Shown: positions 1 through 16,961 of the stretch, one piece after another
Position numbering within the stretch: the stretch's first letter is position 1
How the letters are laid out: every line of letters starts with the position of its first letter
Origin: Cantharellus purpuraceus
Lineage: Eukaryota; Basidiomycota; Agaricomycetes; Cantharellales; Hydnaceae
NCBI GenBank assembly: GCA_025174535.1
Contig: JALBUN010000048.1
Span: forward strand, 2,232,001-2,296,000
Reading direction: 5' to 3'
DNA length: 64,000 bases
The notes under the pieces: model-generated
Seen by the model: only the letters and a program-made list of their open reading frames with translations
What the model was told of the DNA's origin: nothing
The model's database searches: none
Made by a program: the position numbers and the translations under genes

Positions 1-1090
1 TTGAAGCGCCATGGTAGCAGCACATGCTCTCGTAGTAATTATTTTGATCACATGTTTCTGGAGGGTGTGCCTAAGTGTCTACTACCTGATGTGCACGCAT
101 AGCTCCGAATCGGACGACACTCGACGTGTGATGTAGTGTATTATTACTCTCAACGTTTGTAGAACACAGTGTAGTGTAAGGTAAGAATGTCGGGCGACTC
201 ATAAGCCCATCTTCAAGTTCTGAAGACACGCACTTCAATCGCCAGGCCGAGTTTACTCGAACATGACATTGGTATTGGCCTTCACCAGAACCGCTATCAG
301 GGTGGATAGAAAACTTCCTGTGCGGGCAGAGACGGGCCAGAAATAGAAGGAAACAACGCGTGCAAGAGAATCGGGATCACACATATAGATGGCGTGCTAA
401 GCATCAAAGGTGTCGGTACATGGTAACTTGGAAACGGAGGGATTGTTAGTAACTCGAAGCTGCTGGGGAGCCATGACTCACGTACAGACACCAATAATAA
501 TGTGGTCATAACGTCAGGCAGCTGGGTCCACATAGCTAGAGAAGATAGTTTCACATGGTCAAGGATTCAAGCGAATAATACTTATGTAAATTGAGGTTAG
601 CCCTGGCAGGCAATCATGAAGGTTTGAAAACAAAACTGTACATATGGCGTTACATGCAGCGAATTTTATAGCAGCGGCCGGGTTCCCGTAAAATGGCGCA
701 CCACGACTACCGATGCAACACCGGAACAGAGGATTCTATTCATGATTATACTAGCATATACCTACGATACCATGAATGCCATCTTATGCACACAGCAAGG
801 TTTGTGAAAAAAAAATAACATCAGGCGACGAATGCTCTACACATAATCGTAGCATCTCAACGATAAACAAAACAAACGTAATCAGACAACAGCGAAGGGT
901 ATATTCAACGATATTGCCAATCAGCAATACTGAAGGGAGCATGCAAGTTGGCTGAGCCTATTCGAGTCGGAGCGGTTGATATGGGCTGTCATTGTCGAAA
1001 GTTACAAATCAGTGGTGTGCACTGGAATTAGAGTAGCGCACAGATGGGTGGGCAGTTCTTTGTGCCATAATTTGCTATAGAGGGAAGTGT
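1..1090. other. intergenic, no gene recognised
   Basis: I see no convincing coding exon, RNA gene or repeat here. The open frames are short and lack splice-compatible continuation. The stretch lies beyond the 3' end of the minus-strand gene that stops at 1095, so it probably holds that gene's 3' untranslated region and spacer. Confidence 0.5.
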
Positions 1091-1094
1091 CAGG

Positions 1095-2023
1095 TCAATA
1101 GTGGAATAGTTTGTAAGAACTGACTAAAATCATTTGTTGTTCCGATGCAATCTCTGAAACGAATATCGGATACAGGTCACATCTAGGAAAGATCATTGAA
1201 CTCACCATGCTGTTCGGTTGGCTCCTCGGTTTGTTTCATGAGCTCCAGAAACTTTCTATTCATGAAGTCAGGCATATTTGCACGTATCTGCACGCCCGGG
1301 ACACCTTGCTTCGAAAACTTGAGAAAGTAGTGGTCTTCGTTGTGCACGCTAAGTGTGCTTCCGTGCTCCAGTGTCCACCCTGGTGCATTGAATTCTTCAA
1401 ATGCCGCTCTTAGTTTGGCGCACTTGCCTTGGAGCTTGGCAATGAACCCAGAATCAAATACTATCACTAGGGTTCCGCGTATGCCAAATAGAAGGCACTT
1501 GAGGGATGTATCAAACTCCCGGGCGCCGACTTCCTCGCGCGTAGCAAGAATCATAGTTTCATAGATAGGCTGAAGATCAGTCGACCATCCATGGCCAACA
1601 GTATGTTTGGCGAAATAACCACCGCGCTCGGCAGCGAAAGATATATAGTCGGATCTAGGTGCTGAGGGCGTGCCAACGAGATGGGCATGAACTTTGGGAG
1701 GAAGATTGCTCGAAAAGTAGGCTGGAAATGATCACGATGGGAAACCAAATACGGCTCAAACACGGTGTAACTTACTGTTGTCGTTTACGAAATTGCGTGC
1801 GATCCAATATTGACAGGTTGGATCCATACTGTATACATGCCATGAGTACTCACACAGTCGACCAACCCCTCCAGTGGCGTCACCTGATCCAAGAAGTAGC
1901 CATGGGAGCTAGCTCTCCTGTTTTCACCTTGTCTGTAAATGACAATGGCACGTTTTGAGCAGCGAAGCGCCTGCCATAGGACAGGAAAAATACGTCGGGA
2001 GTAGGTCCAAATACAACCGCCAT
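1095..2023 (-). CDS. uncharacterised four-exon repeat protein, 255 aa
   Basis: I do not recognise a named family. Four exons fit together in frame: 2023-1884, 1828-1776, 1721-1206 and 1153-1095. They sum to 768 nt with GT-AG introns of about 52-55 bp, ending in TGA. The product has at least four loosely similar units of 30-50 residues. Each has a hydrophobic 'xFGPxxxxFFxxY' type start followed by a short helix-like end. Examples begin VVFGPTPDVFFLSYG, YISFAAERGGYFAK, CLLFGIRGTLVIVFD and LSVHNEDHYFLKF. Such spaced strands resemble the blade repeats of basidiomycete beta-propeller-like hypothetical proteins; that reading is inference. No signal peptide or membrane segment is evident. The start is the first ATG in the frame of the first unit; an upstream exon is possible. 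It is divergent from the TEL1 gene, with about 370 bp between the starts. Confidence 0.55.
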
Positions 2024-2391
2024 AAGCGAAGATAGTGGAGGCGAGAGAGGAGCGTCAATTTATCCACCATGGCAAGCGGACTTGATGCTGAATTGATACT
2101 GTGGGTGTTTGGTGGGGAATGTTCCGTGGAGACAAATTTACTCTGAACACGCGTTTTCATCGAATATTCCTGACAAAAGATGGTATTGCCACGTTACTCA
2201 CTGTCGCGCTTCCTGGAAACTGGATCTAACTAGAAGGCTATCTGGGAACGTGGTACGGACGCGACGCGTGACGGGAAATGCCGATCGACGTACTGCTTTG
2301 CCACAGCGACGTAATAAGAGCCAAAGAGATGTATGTCGGTCTGAGATTCCAGTTCCTATTGTCTGCTTATTCAATTTCTCTTTAGGCCAAC
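2024..2391. promoter_or_regulatory. divergent intergenic region between the repeat-protein gene and TEL1
   Basis: This 368-bp spacer separates two divergently starting genes, so it must hold both promoters. I see no clear TATA box. A pyrimidine-rich stretch followed by AG lies just before the TEL1 ATG (about 2365-2386). It could be the end of a 5' UTR intron or a simple pyrimidine-rich initiator. Confidence 0.4.
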
Positions 2392-5300
2392 ATGGCACAG
2401 AATCTCACGGCTATTATTGCTGGTCTTCAAAGCGAAAATGTTAAACCGCGTCAGGACGCTTTAGCACTCATGGACGAAGCCTTGGCCAATGATGAAATTG
2501 TTGACCGACTTGCAAGTTCTTCTGGGAGCTCCAAGAAGTGGCTAGCAGTGTTCCAAGCCCTGTTCGTTGCTGTTGCCGTGGAAAAGACAAGTTGCGTTAA
2601 GAAAGGTCTTCACAAGGCTACTTCCATCTCTATCTCCCGATTAGAGAAAGCAGGAAGTGTGGTCCGTGGCGCGATAGAAAGGAACGTCGCCCTTCTGCCA
2701 TACAAGGTGGTTCAATCTCTTTTAGAGCACCTCATGAACACAATGGTCGACAAGGCCAGGGACCGTCTCCTCGCTCCGGTGTCGCTTAACTATATTAAGA
2801 GCATTGTGGTTATATGTTCTCACAGTCCGCACCTCGACCATCTTGACCCAGACTTATGGATCGCTTTGGGATCGCTTGCTTTTGCGATCATCCTGGAAAC
2901 AAGCCTCGCGCCCCCTCGGGGGTTTACAGAGAACGACATGGACCAAACTTTGGATCAAACCGGCATGGATATATATGATCCACACATTGATGTCTCCGAC
3001 CTCGAAGATGATCGGCCGATTGGGTCCAAGAGAGCACGTCGGCGTTCACCCTCAGGCAACCAGCAGCGGCCCTCAAGTGCAAAATCTCCCATCGAAAGTA
3101 CGCGCACAATGTCTCAGGAGCAGATTGAGGTCATGGGACTCTTGGCCATCTTATTTCGATCCCCCCACGCACCTCTCTTGAGGTCTGGCATCGCAAAGCA
3201 CATCCTCGATCGGATCCATCGGTTTTTCGTCATGTTTCCAACATGGAGCATCGCGCATACCAACGCTGTAATTTCTATCAATGTCGTCCTCTCTCAGTTG
3301 GAGTTGAATATGACTAAGACATGCACCGACTTTGCCCTGAAGTTGTGGCCACTGTTGATCTCCTACTGGAACGGAAAAGAGAAAAAGGACAGAGTTGTCC
3401 GGGAAGAACTAGCGGTGACTATGATCACATTTTTCCCTCTTGTGACGGTTCCGAAGGTGGCCAATGTTCCCACCAACTTGGTTCAGGAACGGGTCGCCGA
3501 GTTATACGAGTGTCTCCAAGATGACATCGATCGATTCATATTTGAGAGTTTGCCCCTGGACTCCTTGCGCCTCCATGTGCATGCGTCAAATGACGTGAAG
3601 GATGTTTTCGATGCGATAACATTCCGCTCTGGGTATAAGTTTGATCCACCCAATGCACTATCATGGGCAATTCTTGAGCTTCACGCAGACTGTGCGGGAG
3701 CGGTATGTCCCCTTCATGATGGTTCGCATACTCAGCACTCGCTGAACACATTGTGCAGCTGCATCTCTATTCGGAAGGAATTGATGGTCGAGCAAATCCC
3801 AAACGACGACGACGAGAATCACCCCTGTCGAATATTCTGACATTAGTGCGAAAGGATAGTATCTCGCCCAAACGGCGGTGGGACACCTTGCAGGTCTTAC
3901 TTTTCGTCATTGACCGACATTGGAAGGACCTTCATGATGCTTTGCAGCAGGAGATTTGTAGTACTTTGCTCAGTCTCTTAGCGCATGACGATCTGAATTT
4001 ACAGTCATGGACGTTTTTGTGCCTAGGCGCCATAGCAGCCGCTCCGGGTACAGTCAACGATGACTCAATTGATTGGGATGCTATATGGAGCCAAGCCGTT
4101 CATCGTACAAGTGTTTTGGGCGTTGGGCGTGCAGCATCTCATACGGCACACATTTTACTTGCCAGTCAACGATTGCCCATACACCGCGTATTAGCAGAAA
4201 TTGAAGGATTCGCCGCCAATCTTGTCATCCAGGGCCCTACATTTCCGTTCGACAGTGTCTGTGCGTTTGTTTGCGATTGCCTCCGCATTGCAAGCCAAGA
4301 CATGCGTCTGTATCGTATCCAACTTCCCGACAAAGTCCTCTCCTGGTTATCACAAACTTGGGCTATAGTAGGGGCAGATTTGCGCCATCAGCTGCCGCTT
4401 CATGCAATATCTGACATATTGGCGGTGTTCGAAGTTGCTTGCGGGTTGTCCAAGCCCAGCCCGTTTTCGTTGAGGTATCTTTTGCCGGATAGCGTGCTGA
4501 TCGATGCAATCATTGAGCGCCATCGAACCGCGGCCTATCGGGATTACTTGCTTTATGCTCGACTTGGGCCATTTCGTGTACCGGATTCTTGTTATTCTCA
4601 CTCCTCAAATACCAAGAATCAACGCCCGATCAGCGCATCTCAAGTGACTCCGAACGCGCGAGAAATCAAAGTCAGCGCTCTCCTGCTGAGATCGCTGGAA
4701 TCTCTCTGTGACGAATGGAGGGATGTAGAAGATGAACCAAAGGCTGCGACTCCGGAAAAGGTCCGCCGATCTTTCGACACAGCTGTTATCGCCCTTTACT
4801 TTGAGGCATCCCTCATGCACAATGGTACACAATCTAACAGACGCGTTATACAAACCGCTTGCAAGCTTGTGATGCGTGCCACTCCATGCCTCAGGCTGGC
4901 AAAATGGAAGCCATATGAACGTGCCTTGATCTTGTTGGGTCTTGAGCCGCTCATCTCCGACAATGGGTCTCGCCGCGAAGATGATCCATGGGACTTGATA
5001 CTTGGACCTGTCAAGGGAAGCGGCGTCCGACGGGGTACGCTCGTTACGTTGTCTTCGGATGTGGATCTCAATAAATCCGATACATTGTCAACCCGACGAG
5101 AGCTTCAAAATGTGGTGTGGAAAAGCACTGATGTTTGTCAATGCTATACAACTCAAGTTTTCTTTATACTTATGACAATTCCTTCCAGGTTCAAGATACT
5201 TTCGATCAAGTCATGACTGATCTCCGAGAGGCTCTGCAAGTGTTAACTGCCTCACAAGTCTCCACACACGTCGGTGACGAGGAGGATGAAGATTTCAGCC

Positions 5301-8300
5301 ATATTCAGATTGCGAACTCTACTCCTTCGACCTCGCGTGCTTATGCTCGTGCCCGCGAACTGTGCATCCAGATTTGTATCACATTCTTGGCGGTTGCTCC
5401 GATGCTTCAATCTGGCAGTCACAATGCAACGCATGATAAACAACTCGTATCCTTACTTCAGAAGTGTGAAGCGTCTGCATTCTTAGCTCTGGCACCCGAA
5501 ATTTTTCAATCCATCAGGAAGAAGCATCTATATATCGCAGTGAAAACAGCTGAAATGCTTACGGACCGCCTGGAAGAAGTTCTCACCACGTCATATGATT
5601 CTGCCCGCAGCATTGGAGCAACCTTGCTGGCAATCCAATTCTTGCACAGTACATCCCATCTTTGGATGCAACCTGCCGTTGCAGATTCGCAGCTCTGCAA
5701 ATCAGTTCGCCTGCTTCATGATTGGCTTTCAAGAATCATTTCAAAAGATAAACTGATATCGTGGCGGGTTCGGGATCGCCTCGTTTGCTATCTCGACCAC
5801 TACTTGACCATTGACCCACATGAAGCCTTCTGGTCCCTACCCATCGAGGGCGCAGGTGCCGAAGACGCGGAAACACTTGAACATATAAATGAAGAACGTC
5901 TTCCTTCTCGTATCCTACCTAGATTGGCTGACGACGGTGACGTCCGTGTGCGGTTCCGTGTCGCTGTCGCCAATGGTCGGCTATTACGCTCATCAGAAGT
6001 GACAAGTGTCGACCCAATGCCCATATATGAAAGGGTGAAGAATGGGCTCTCAGTCTATTTGGATCAGTGAGTTAACAGTGACCGTTTTTGGTTGTGTTAA
6101 TAATATGTATGCCAGGCGTGAGCATATGCTTACACGATTTATACATCTTGGCAATGCCATGGTTGTCAGCTCGGCAGTGCGACGAGGACCTTACTGGCAT
6201 CTACTAGAGACTTGCCTGCACGAACTAGGCTATACAGTAGCCGTCGAAGCGGTCCTTTCCGCAGTCGCTACGCGTCTGGGACTTCCAAGTTTACGGAGCC
6301 TTTTTGAAGCATATGCCTCGCAGCTCGTGCAGTCGATCTTGCAATCAGGAAAGGACTTCTTTCGTTTTCCTCCATCGCTACTAGGATATGATAACAGGAG
6401 GCAGTGCGGACATGCTACGTTCGGTCTGCTTGCTCCGATGGTGCTCGTGGCCTCTGCTGCAGACACCTCTTCTACTGAGGGTACAAGGGAAAGGACCTTT
6501 GCGGACCACTGTCATAAGGCTCAGAAGTCTGTGTCAGAGGGCTTAGCAGAATGCTATGCGGATGTCGTGGCTATTACCATTTTGAATTGGACCGATACTC
6601 AAGATGAAGGCCTCGACGTGACGCAGACGATCTCCTATGAAATACACAAATTGTCTTCCAAAATTAGCGACGGCGCTGAACCTGGCACTTTAGTCCAGAC
6701 ACATCTAGACCGCATCGTTTTCTCCATCATACGGACAGTATGCGATACTGATTACTCTATGAGCGGCACCATCTCTCGAGCGTTTGTTAATTACAATCGC
6801 TCAGAACGAGCCAGTGCAACATTTCTTGCTTTGAATGTTCATCGCAAACCGGATGGTTTTTCCATGCACTATCCAAACACGCCGGCCTTCAGTGCATATA
6901 CTGTCTTGCGGTCTCTCAAGTGGCTTGACGACCAGGTTGGCGGTGTCTTCGCACCACCCATTGTTTATCACGTTATGCATCATTTATTCGCAAGCATAGC
7001 GGAATCACCGCTGGTTAACGAGCAAGTGCGGCTCCTACACGCATTGACTATTTGGATCTCGATCAATGGTCTCTCTTTCAAAGATCTTACACTGCTTCGC
7101 ACTTTATTGCGCGGTGCTATCATTCTGTTATCCCAGTCGGACCTAGCGCGTTTCGCCCAAGGCATCCTTGGGTGGGCCTTCCACCATTATCGGACTCTCA
7201 AGTCTCCGGAGCCAACCTTTCCTGATCTCCTGGGTCGTATCGCTAGGATCGCGCATGATTATTCAAATGACATGCACGATCCCACTATTAGCGCACTAGG
7301 AGACGAGCTTATGGATTGGATTGAGAAGGAGGCATGGACATTATCCGAGGAAGACTTCTTCAGGCCACAGATTGCCAGTGCTTTGCCATTATGGCCTCGA
7401 CATCCTAGTGGTTCACTCGCAGAAGTAGCTCAGGATCTTTACCAGTCGCACGCACTCTCCGACATTTTACAGAACCAGTACAGTTCATCTGACAAGTTCC
7501 GCCTCGTTCGCCGTCTCCGCGATCTTACTAACGTCGAAGCTTACACCCAAGAGCAATTCTGTACCCAAGACTTCTGGCATCTCAAGAACTGCATACCTCA
7601 GCAGGGAGAGATCCAGGATGAAGATATCGACGCCTTCGTGGATCTCCTTTTCAAGCACGTCGCTCAGATACGTTCATTGAACATCGAGCACTTGACTCTA
7701 AATTCGGCTTCTACGCTGCACGTACAAGAATCGCGCACCAAGCGGAACAAGGACAAGGCTCTCATTTCCCCTATGCGGTCAATCGTACTGTCACTTCTTA
7801 ATATCCTATCTACCGAAGTGGCCGTACAGATCCATCGCGCATATAGAACTCTTCGAACTTTGTTCGCCCTGCCTATTGCCGAGTTACACGACAGTCATCC
7901 ATGGCCTCCATCTTATCAGGATGAGATATCATATTTGCATTCTTGCCCTCTCCCTCCGGTGAACGCTTCCTCACGGTCGCTGCAAGAATTTGGTACATCT
8001 GATATGTTACGCACTGGGGACTTTCAACATTGGATTTGCGAGGTCGCTACACTCCTAAATGATGTTCTTGCTGGCAACGATTTATTCTACGCTCAATTAT
8101 CATCATTGATCCACTCTGATTCACCCTTCGCCACCCAGATGCTTCCGGTGCTTGTGCATGGGAACCTGGTGTCCAATGGAACGGAGGCGCGCACTATTCT
8201 GTCTAGGTATTTCTCGTCAATCCTTATGGAGGAAGGAGCTTCAGCTTCTCAGTGTCAAGCAATCGTGGAGACCGTTTTGCATCTCAGGAATTTCGAGCCA

Positions 8301-11300
8301 ACCTCAGTGGAAACTGCAGACCCCTTGGCGCATGATAAGTGGCTGGACATAAATTTTAAACTTTTGAGTCGGGGGGCAATGTTTTGCGGCGCATATACAA
8401 CGGCACTTCTTTTCCTGGAATTAGATGCCGACTACTCGCAGTCTTCTGGAGATGTTGAGACTGCCGCAGAAGATATTTTATATGACATATACAGTCATAT
8501 CGAAGAACCAGATGGGTTTTACGCAATCAAAAGCAACGATGTCCACGGTTTTCTCACACGACGTTTTCATCACGAGGGCCAATGGGATATGGCTTTCAAA
8601 TTTCATGGTGCTGAATTTGCCGTAGGTCTCCATGGATCGCGCGGAGCAGAAGGCATATATCAGTCCCTCCATTCGAACGGCTTTGATAAACTAGCAATGG
8701 CTGTACTTCAGTCGTCATCTTCTGAGATGACTGGAATGACCCAAGGCTCTTCTCAGCTTGGTTACGAACTTGCTTGGCGCACTCAGATGTGGGATTTACC
8801 GGAGCCTCGCGGCGATGGACAAGCAGGCTCAGCCCTATACATAGCTCTTCGCGCTATCCATAGACATAGGGATCAGCTGACCATTGACACTCTTTTGAAA
8901 AATGCGTCACGCGATGAGATGTTACGCCTATATTCCACTGGCAACGAAGACATGGTTGGTATAAGGTCAAGGGTACAGACGCTTATTTGTCTGGGCGAAA
9001 TCAGGAAGTGGCGTGGAGTAAATATCCAGGATCAGTTGACATCTGGAGAATTTTCTCCTCATGTTTGGGAGGATTTTGTGGATATTTCTTCAGAGTTCGA
9101 GTGCGTTCTTCTTGCTTATACTGTGGATTTATATTCACGAGCGTTTTTAGTTTTGCCACGCTTGAGAGCATCATTGCTACTCGCATGAGTCTTCTTTACT
9201 CAGTCAAGCAACAAGAACAGCGCGAGCAGCTAGGGGACCTCGAATCGCCTTGCACGGCTGCATTGAAGCAACTCGAACAGAAGTGTCTGCTGAGACTCTC
9301 TGAGGCGGCAAGACTGTCTGAAAATCATCAAACGGCTCTGAATGCCGTCATGCACGCGCAATGCTTGGAACGTGCACCATCATTCGAGGTGTCTCAAGAA
9401 TTTGCACATGTGCTCTGGCTTCTGAAAGAGCACAAGCCGGCTGTTGAGTACTTGAAAAGTCTCGCGATGGGACCAGCTGCTTCAAATTCCCATCAAGAAG
9501 AGTCTCAAAGTGCGCTGGTCCTGTCTCGTTTGGTATGTGCGGATAGTTTGTTTGTATAACTGCACATTTACCAGGACATTCATTCATATTAGGGCACCTG
9601 GAGCGCTGAAGCCTGCTTGCAAAAACCGACAGACATTCGGGAGCAGTTTTTTGCTAGAGCAACAACAATCCTCCTAGGAAGCGAAAGCCAGGAGTTGGAA
9701 CAAACGATGGACCCATCGCTGGCGGTAGTATTTCAGCAATACGCGCTGTTTTCCGAGGAGCAGTATCATGCTATCCTTAGATCACCTGAAGTGTCGCGAC
9801 TGAAGGTGTATGTGGAACGGAAGAAGCAAGAAATCGAGCAGTTGAACGAAAGTCTTCGAATGACTACGTCTGGTTCATCGCGTACCCACCTCTCGCAACA
9901 CCAGCGTAAGGCTATGGCACTCTATGAAGAAGATGTTGCACAGTTCTCCGTCCACACCGAGTCTCGGACAACTTTTTTGGTTCAAGCCATCGACATGTAC
10001 TCTCGCTGCCTTCAAGCATCTGATGAATTCGATGACAGCGCAGTCATTCGACTATGTTCCCTCTGGTTCGCCAATTTTGGCGAGACTAAACTTCAACCGA
10101 ACTTTAACCATGCGTTCTCGAGAATCCCCTCTCGCAAGTTTATTTTCTTGGCGCATCAGTTGTCTGCCAGGTTGTCTAACACTGACAAGGCCACATCGAG
10201 AGTCTCAGACGCCCAAAGAAACCTTCAATCCCTGATCATTAGAATGTGCAATGAGCATCCTTTCCACAGTCTCTATCAGGTTTGGGCTTTGCAGCAAGGT
10301 GCCCCGACTAATGAGCACGATAGCAGTCGACGACTTTCTAGTAGAGGCACCCCTGTTTCCACCCACCCCGGTCGCGCGAAAGCAGCAAGTGACATTCTCG
10401 CCGTGTGTCGCCAGCAGGTATCCAACGCTCCACGAGTACAGGCTATCGAACTTTTGTGCAATGCCTATCTTGAATGGGCGCAGTATCCTCTGAAGGGAGA
10501 CGAAACTTATAAACAAAATCGAATTCAGCACAAGGTGCCTCGAATTCGCCTACGAGAGATAGCAAATCTACCAGTCCCTGTCAGCACCGCCCACACTCCA
10601 CTGGACAAAACAATGCGGTACGACAATATTGTGACAATCAGAAAATATTCCAGCTGTTTCACATTGGCTGGTGGGGTGAATCTTCCAAAGATATCTGAAT
10701 GCCAAGGAAGTGATGGTCGCATGTACAAGCAATTGGTAAGTCACTGTGCCTCATTTGCCAAGTCTTTGGTTTACCAACTTTTTGGTCCAGTTCAAAGGTG
10801 AAGGTCACGACGATCTCAGACAGGACGCTGTTATGGAACAGGTCTTTGAGCTTGTGAATATCGTCTTGAAGCGCGATCGTCAAACGCGGAAGCGGCAATT
10901 GGGGGTGCGATGTTACAAGGTAATTCCGCTTGCCCCTCAAGCTGGCTTGCTGGAATTTGTTGAGAATACAATGCCGATTGGGTCATGGCTAATGCAAGCA
11001 CATCGACGGTGAAGCGTCTAGCATTCTGATACAGGGGCGTTTTCTAAGTGCCTGCTATTCTAGATACCATCCTGGCGATTTGACTTCTGGAGAGTGCGTA
11101 GAAACCATCAAGAGCAACAGAAGACAGTGCACCAAGGGTGGCGCCATACAAGCTGACAAAATGCGTGAGCTCTTTCTCAAGATGATGCAAGGATTCCGTC
11201 CGGTATTCCGACATTTCTTCACGGAACGGAACAAGCTTCCTCTAGCCTGGTTCTCAACCCGACTAAAATACGCCCGAAGCGCGGCTACTACTTCTATCGT

Positions 11301-12127
11301 TGGGCATATTCTAGGTTTGGGCGACCGCCACGTGTCGAACATCTTGATCGACAGGACCACCGGCGAACTTGTTCATATTGATCTGGGTATTGCCTTTGAC
11401 CAGGTGAGCGTATATGTTGTTTTCTGAGACAATGGTTGGTATGCCCACCCCATCGCTTCTGTTAGGGCAAATTACTTCCAATACCGGAGTTGGTTCCTTT
11501 TCGCCTTACCGCGGATATAGTCGACGGACTGGGAACGGCAGGCACCGAAGGCGTGTTTCGCCGCTGCGCAGAAGAAACGCTGCGGGTTCTCCGCGCCGAA
11601 TCAGGCGTTATTACGACCGTGTTGGAGGTGTTCAGACATGACCCTTTACATTCCTGGTAAGGAAATGTGAACCTTCGCACGGTGTAATGGTTCTGACATT
11701 GTCGTCTGTCTCCATAGGACCGCCAGTGCCATCAAGATTAAACGAATGCAAGGCCCAAGCGATGGGTCGACCCACCACCAGCATCTCTCGACGACGGCCA
11801 CGACAGACACGGCCACGACCGCGACGACTGCCGGGTTCGGCTTTGGTGCTACTGGCGTCGGGATCGACATGGCTAGCGACGCGGCGGACGAGAGCGCTGA
11901 CAGGGCGTTGACGTCTGTGCGCCGCAAGCTGGATCAGTCCCTGAGTATTGAGTACACCGTAAATGAGCTCATCACGACCGCTACAGATCCGACTAATTTG
12001 GCGCAGATATTTTACGGTGAGTTGATGACTGTTCCAAGCGCTATCATACCTCCGTGTGACGACGCACTTGCTAAATCTGATGATCGCCCTTATTTTCTTT
12101 CATGCAGGCTGGAGTCCACATCTGTGA
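2392..12127 (+). CDS. TEL1: TEL1/ATM-type phosphatidylinositol-3-kinase-like protein kinase, 11 exons, 3046 aa
   Basis: This is the DNA double-strand-break checkpoint and telomere-maintenance kinase of the PIKK family, acting in the nucleus with Mre11-Rad50-Xrs2/Nbs1. Exons: 2392-3702, 3759-5132, 5189-6066, 6116-9100, 9151-9532, 9593-10735, 10791-11008, 11064-11403, 11466-11656, 11718-12016 and 12108-12127. They total 9141 nt in one frame, giving 3046 aa, close to the usual ATM/Tel1 length of about 2800-3060. Near the N-terminus is a TAN-like motif ([11 protein letters not shown]). A long helical solenoid and FAT region follow. The kinase domain has [12 protein letters not shown] at about residue 2692, the catalytic loop [11 protein letters not shown] (Asp about 2851) and HIDLG (about 2870). 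The protein ends with a FATC domain whose last residues, IFYGWSPHL, are split by the final intron. ATM/Tel1 is preferred over ATR/Mec1 because of the TAN-like motif, the DRHVSNIL loop and the C-terminus. Introns are 49-91 bp. No disruption is seen. Confidence 0.93.
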
Positions 12128-13677
12128 TATATGATTTCCTGTGCTTTCCTTTCTTCCTATTTGTCAAATTTCTTTTCTTTTCTCTCATCAACATCATCAT
12201 CATCATGTCATGCCATCCATAATAACAAAACAAATGTTCTTCCTACTACGCATCTCTCCGTGTACGAATCCATGTAGCCTTTATTAATTAATTGCAATAG
12301 TCATTTCAATGATCTCAAGACATTTCCTCATGTCGCCATCGTCACGCTCTTTTCATCCTGTATCACGCATCTGATAATTCATAGTAGCACATGTCTTTGC
12401 TTCCTACACACGCGATCCAGGCACGTCCCAAGGGAACGAGGAAGGAAAAGTACCGCGAACTATAGGTACCGGATACCATTCAAGATTCTAGAGAAGAGAA
12501 ACCGGGGCCTTCTAGATGACACGCACCGCACGCACTGCTTACGCACCTCCTACACATACAGACACAAAACACAAGACACACATGACGTATACACAAACAG
12601 AGGAAAGAAGGGGGAAATTTCCAGCTACCACACGCCCGAGTTTTCATAGTCGAATAACGGGACACGGTTGCACACAACGCACGGATGAACACGGGTCGTA
12701 ACGGACGTTTGTAGATTTCGAGAAAAACTATCAAAACAAAAAAGGAACCGGAAACGGAAGCGGAAACGGAGACGGAAATGAATCGCTAGAAAAAAAAAAG
12801 AAAAAAAGGCGTCCGAGTATGCGCGCACACAATGATGGTGACGGATGGGTGGGTGGGGTGGGTGTTGAAAAGCGAGAGGGTAACATAAGGCGTCCGTAGC
12901 GAGAGGTAAACAGGAAGCAAAAAGGACGCGGGATAGCACGTCAAGTGCGTGTAAGACAGGGTATGGATTGGATATATTTTATAATATGTGGAATAGCAAG
13001 TGTCTGTGTGCATGCATGCACGCGATCGTGCGTACTTCTGTGCATTTGTACACTTCGTGCGCGAGAGTGCATGAGTGAAAAAGTGGGATGACAGAGCGCG
13101 TGTCTATCCGTCTGTCCGACTGTACGTTGTCTGCGAGTCATTTGTATCGTCGCCGTCGTCTTTAATCGTCATCACCATTGCAATTGCGAGGTGGGAATCT
13201 TTGTTAAGATATAGCGGTGATATCGTGGAGGCCGTAGTAAGGGCGAGACCCAGGGACCCGGGTGCTGAAACAAACTGGGGGACAAAATCGGGTAACAAAA
13301 CAGGACCGGACTGGAGGGGTCAGGGTGGGTAAGATGGAATGTGAGATGAGGTAACGTGGGTAGTATAGGATAGGGGGTAGTCACACGCCGGTGCAAGAAA
13401 AAGAAAGAGAAACAGTGGAGACAGTAGAAAGGAGGAGACGTTGCGGAACAGAGGGTCGTGACACGCGTAAGAGGGGAAAGGGAAGAGGCGGGGAAATGAG
13501 ATAGCATGGGGTGAATGAAGCGCAGCCAAAGCAACAACCGTTCAAGAAAGGGAGTCAAGGAGCAGAAGCAAGATTACCGTGCCGTCGCTGCATCGCCGTA
13601 CATGCGGAGTGCCGTCCTCCCCTCTCCCCTCCTCCTTGTTTCCATCATGAACAAAAGGGGAAAAGGCGCTACATAGA
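12128..13677. other. convergent intergenic region, no gene supported
   Basis: This 1.55-kb spacer lies between the convergent TEL1 and STE20 genes. It is low in coding character and contains purine-rich simple sequence (a GGAAACGGAAGC-like run near 12745-12790) and GT-rich stretches. The short open frames on both strands have no splice logic or recognisable motifs. It probably holds both 3' UTRs. Confidence 0.5.
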
Positions 13678-16541
<2,864 letters not shown>

Positions 16542-16961
16542 CGAGGTTACGGTCCAACACTATTACTCGTTTCGTGATCGGAGTGGCGGACTTTGGATAC
16601 GGCACGACATGCAAGTTTTTTTTGTTTTATGCAACGCCGTAATATTTCTTCATAGCTTGTATATACAGCGTGTCCGTGGTGCAGTGATGATGGCCTATCC
16701 ACAGACGATCAGGAACATTTCCCGGTAATTATATACCCCATCGCCACGGTGATAAGCGGTGACCAGCCGCGTCCACCGACCTCTCCTCGCTGCCAGGCAC
16801 AGTGAGCTCAACAGTCCCACGTAACCACCTCCCGTCGCAGCTGTGCAACGCCGCACAGCCCTGCAGCCTGCGACGGCATCGGTACACGCGGCTCTAGGTT
16901 TGCCACGGGTCAATGCATCGTAAAAGGACCCAATTTCCCACCCTCGTTACCGCTGCTCTTA
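16542..16961. promoter_or_regulatory. bidirectional promoter region between STE20 and the esterase gene
   Basis: This 420-bp spacer separates two divergent start codons and must contain both promoters. AT-rich stretches occur near 16620-16670 (TTTTTTTGTTTTATGC and GTATATACAG) and near 16727-16734 (TTATATAC). The latter is a possible TATA-like element for the esterase side. No other motif is clear. Confidence 0.4.

Noticed and set aside
1659..2444. Plus-strand frames overlapping the divergent minus-strand gene
   Set aside because: The minus-strand four-exon model closes in frame with GT-AG introns and repeat units. The plus frames have none of this.
12480..13560. Several open frames of 60-130 codons on both strands between TEL1 and STE20
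   Set aside because: Low-complexity composition, no recognisable motifs, no splice continuation, and mutual overlap. They are better explained as spacer.
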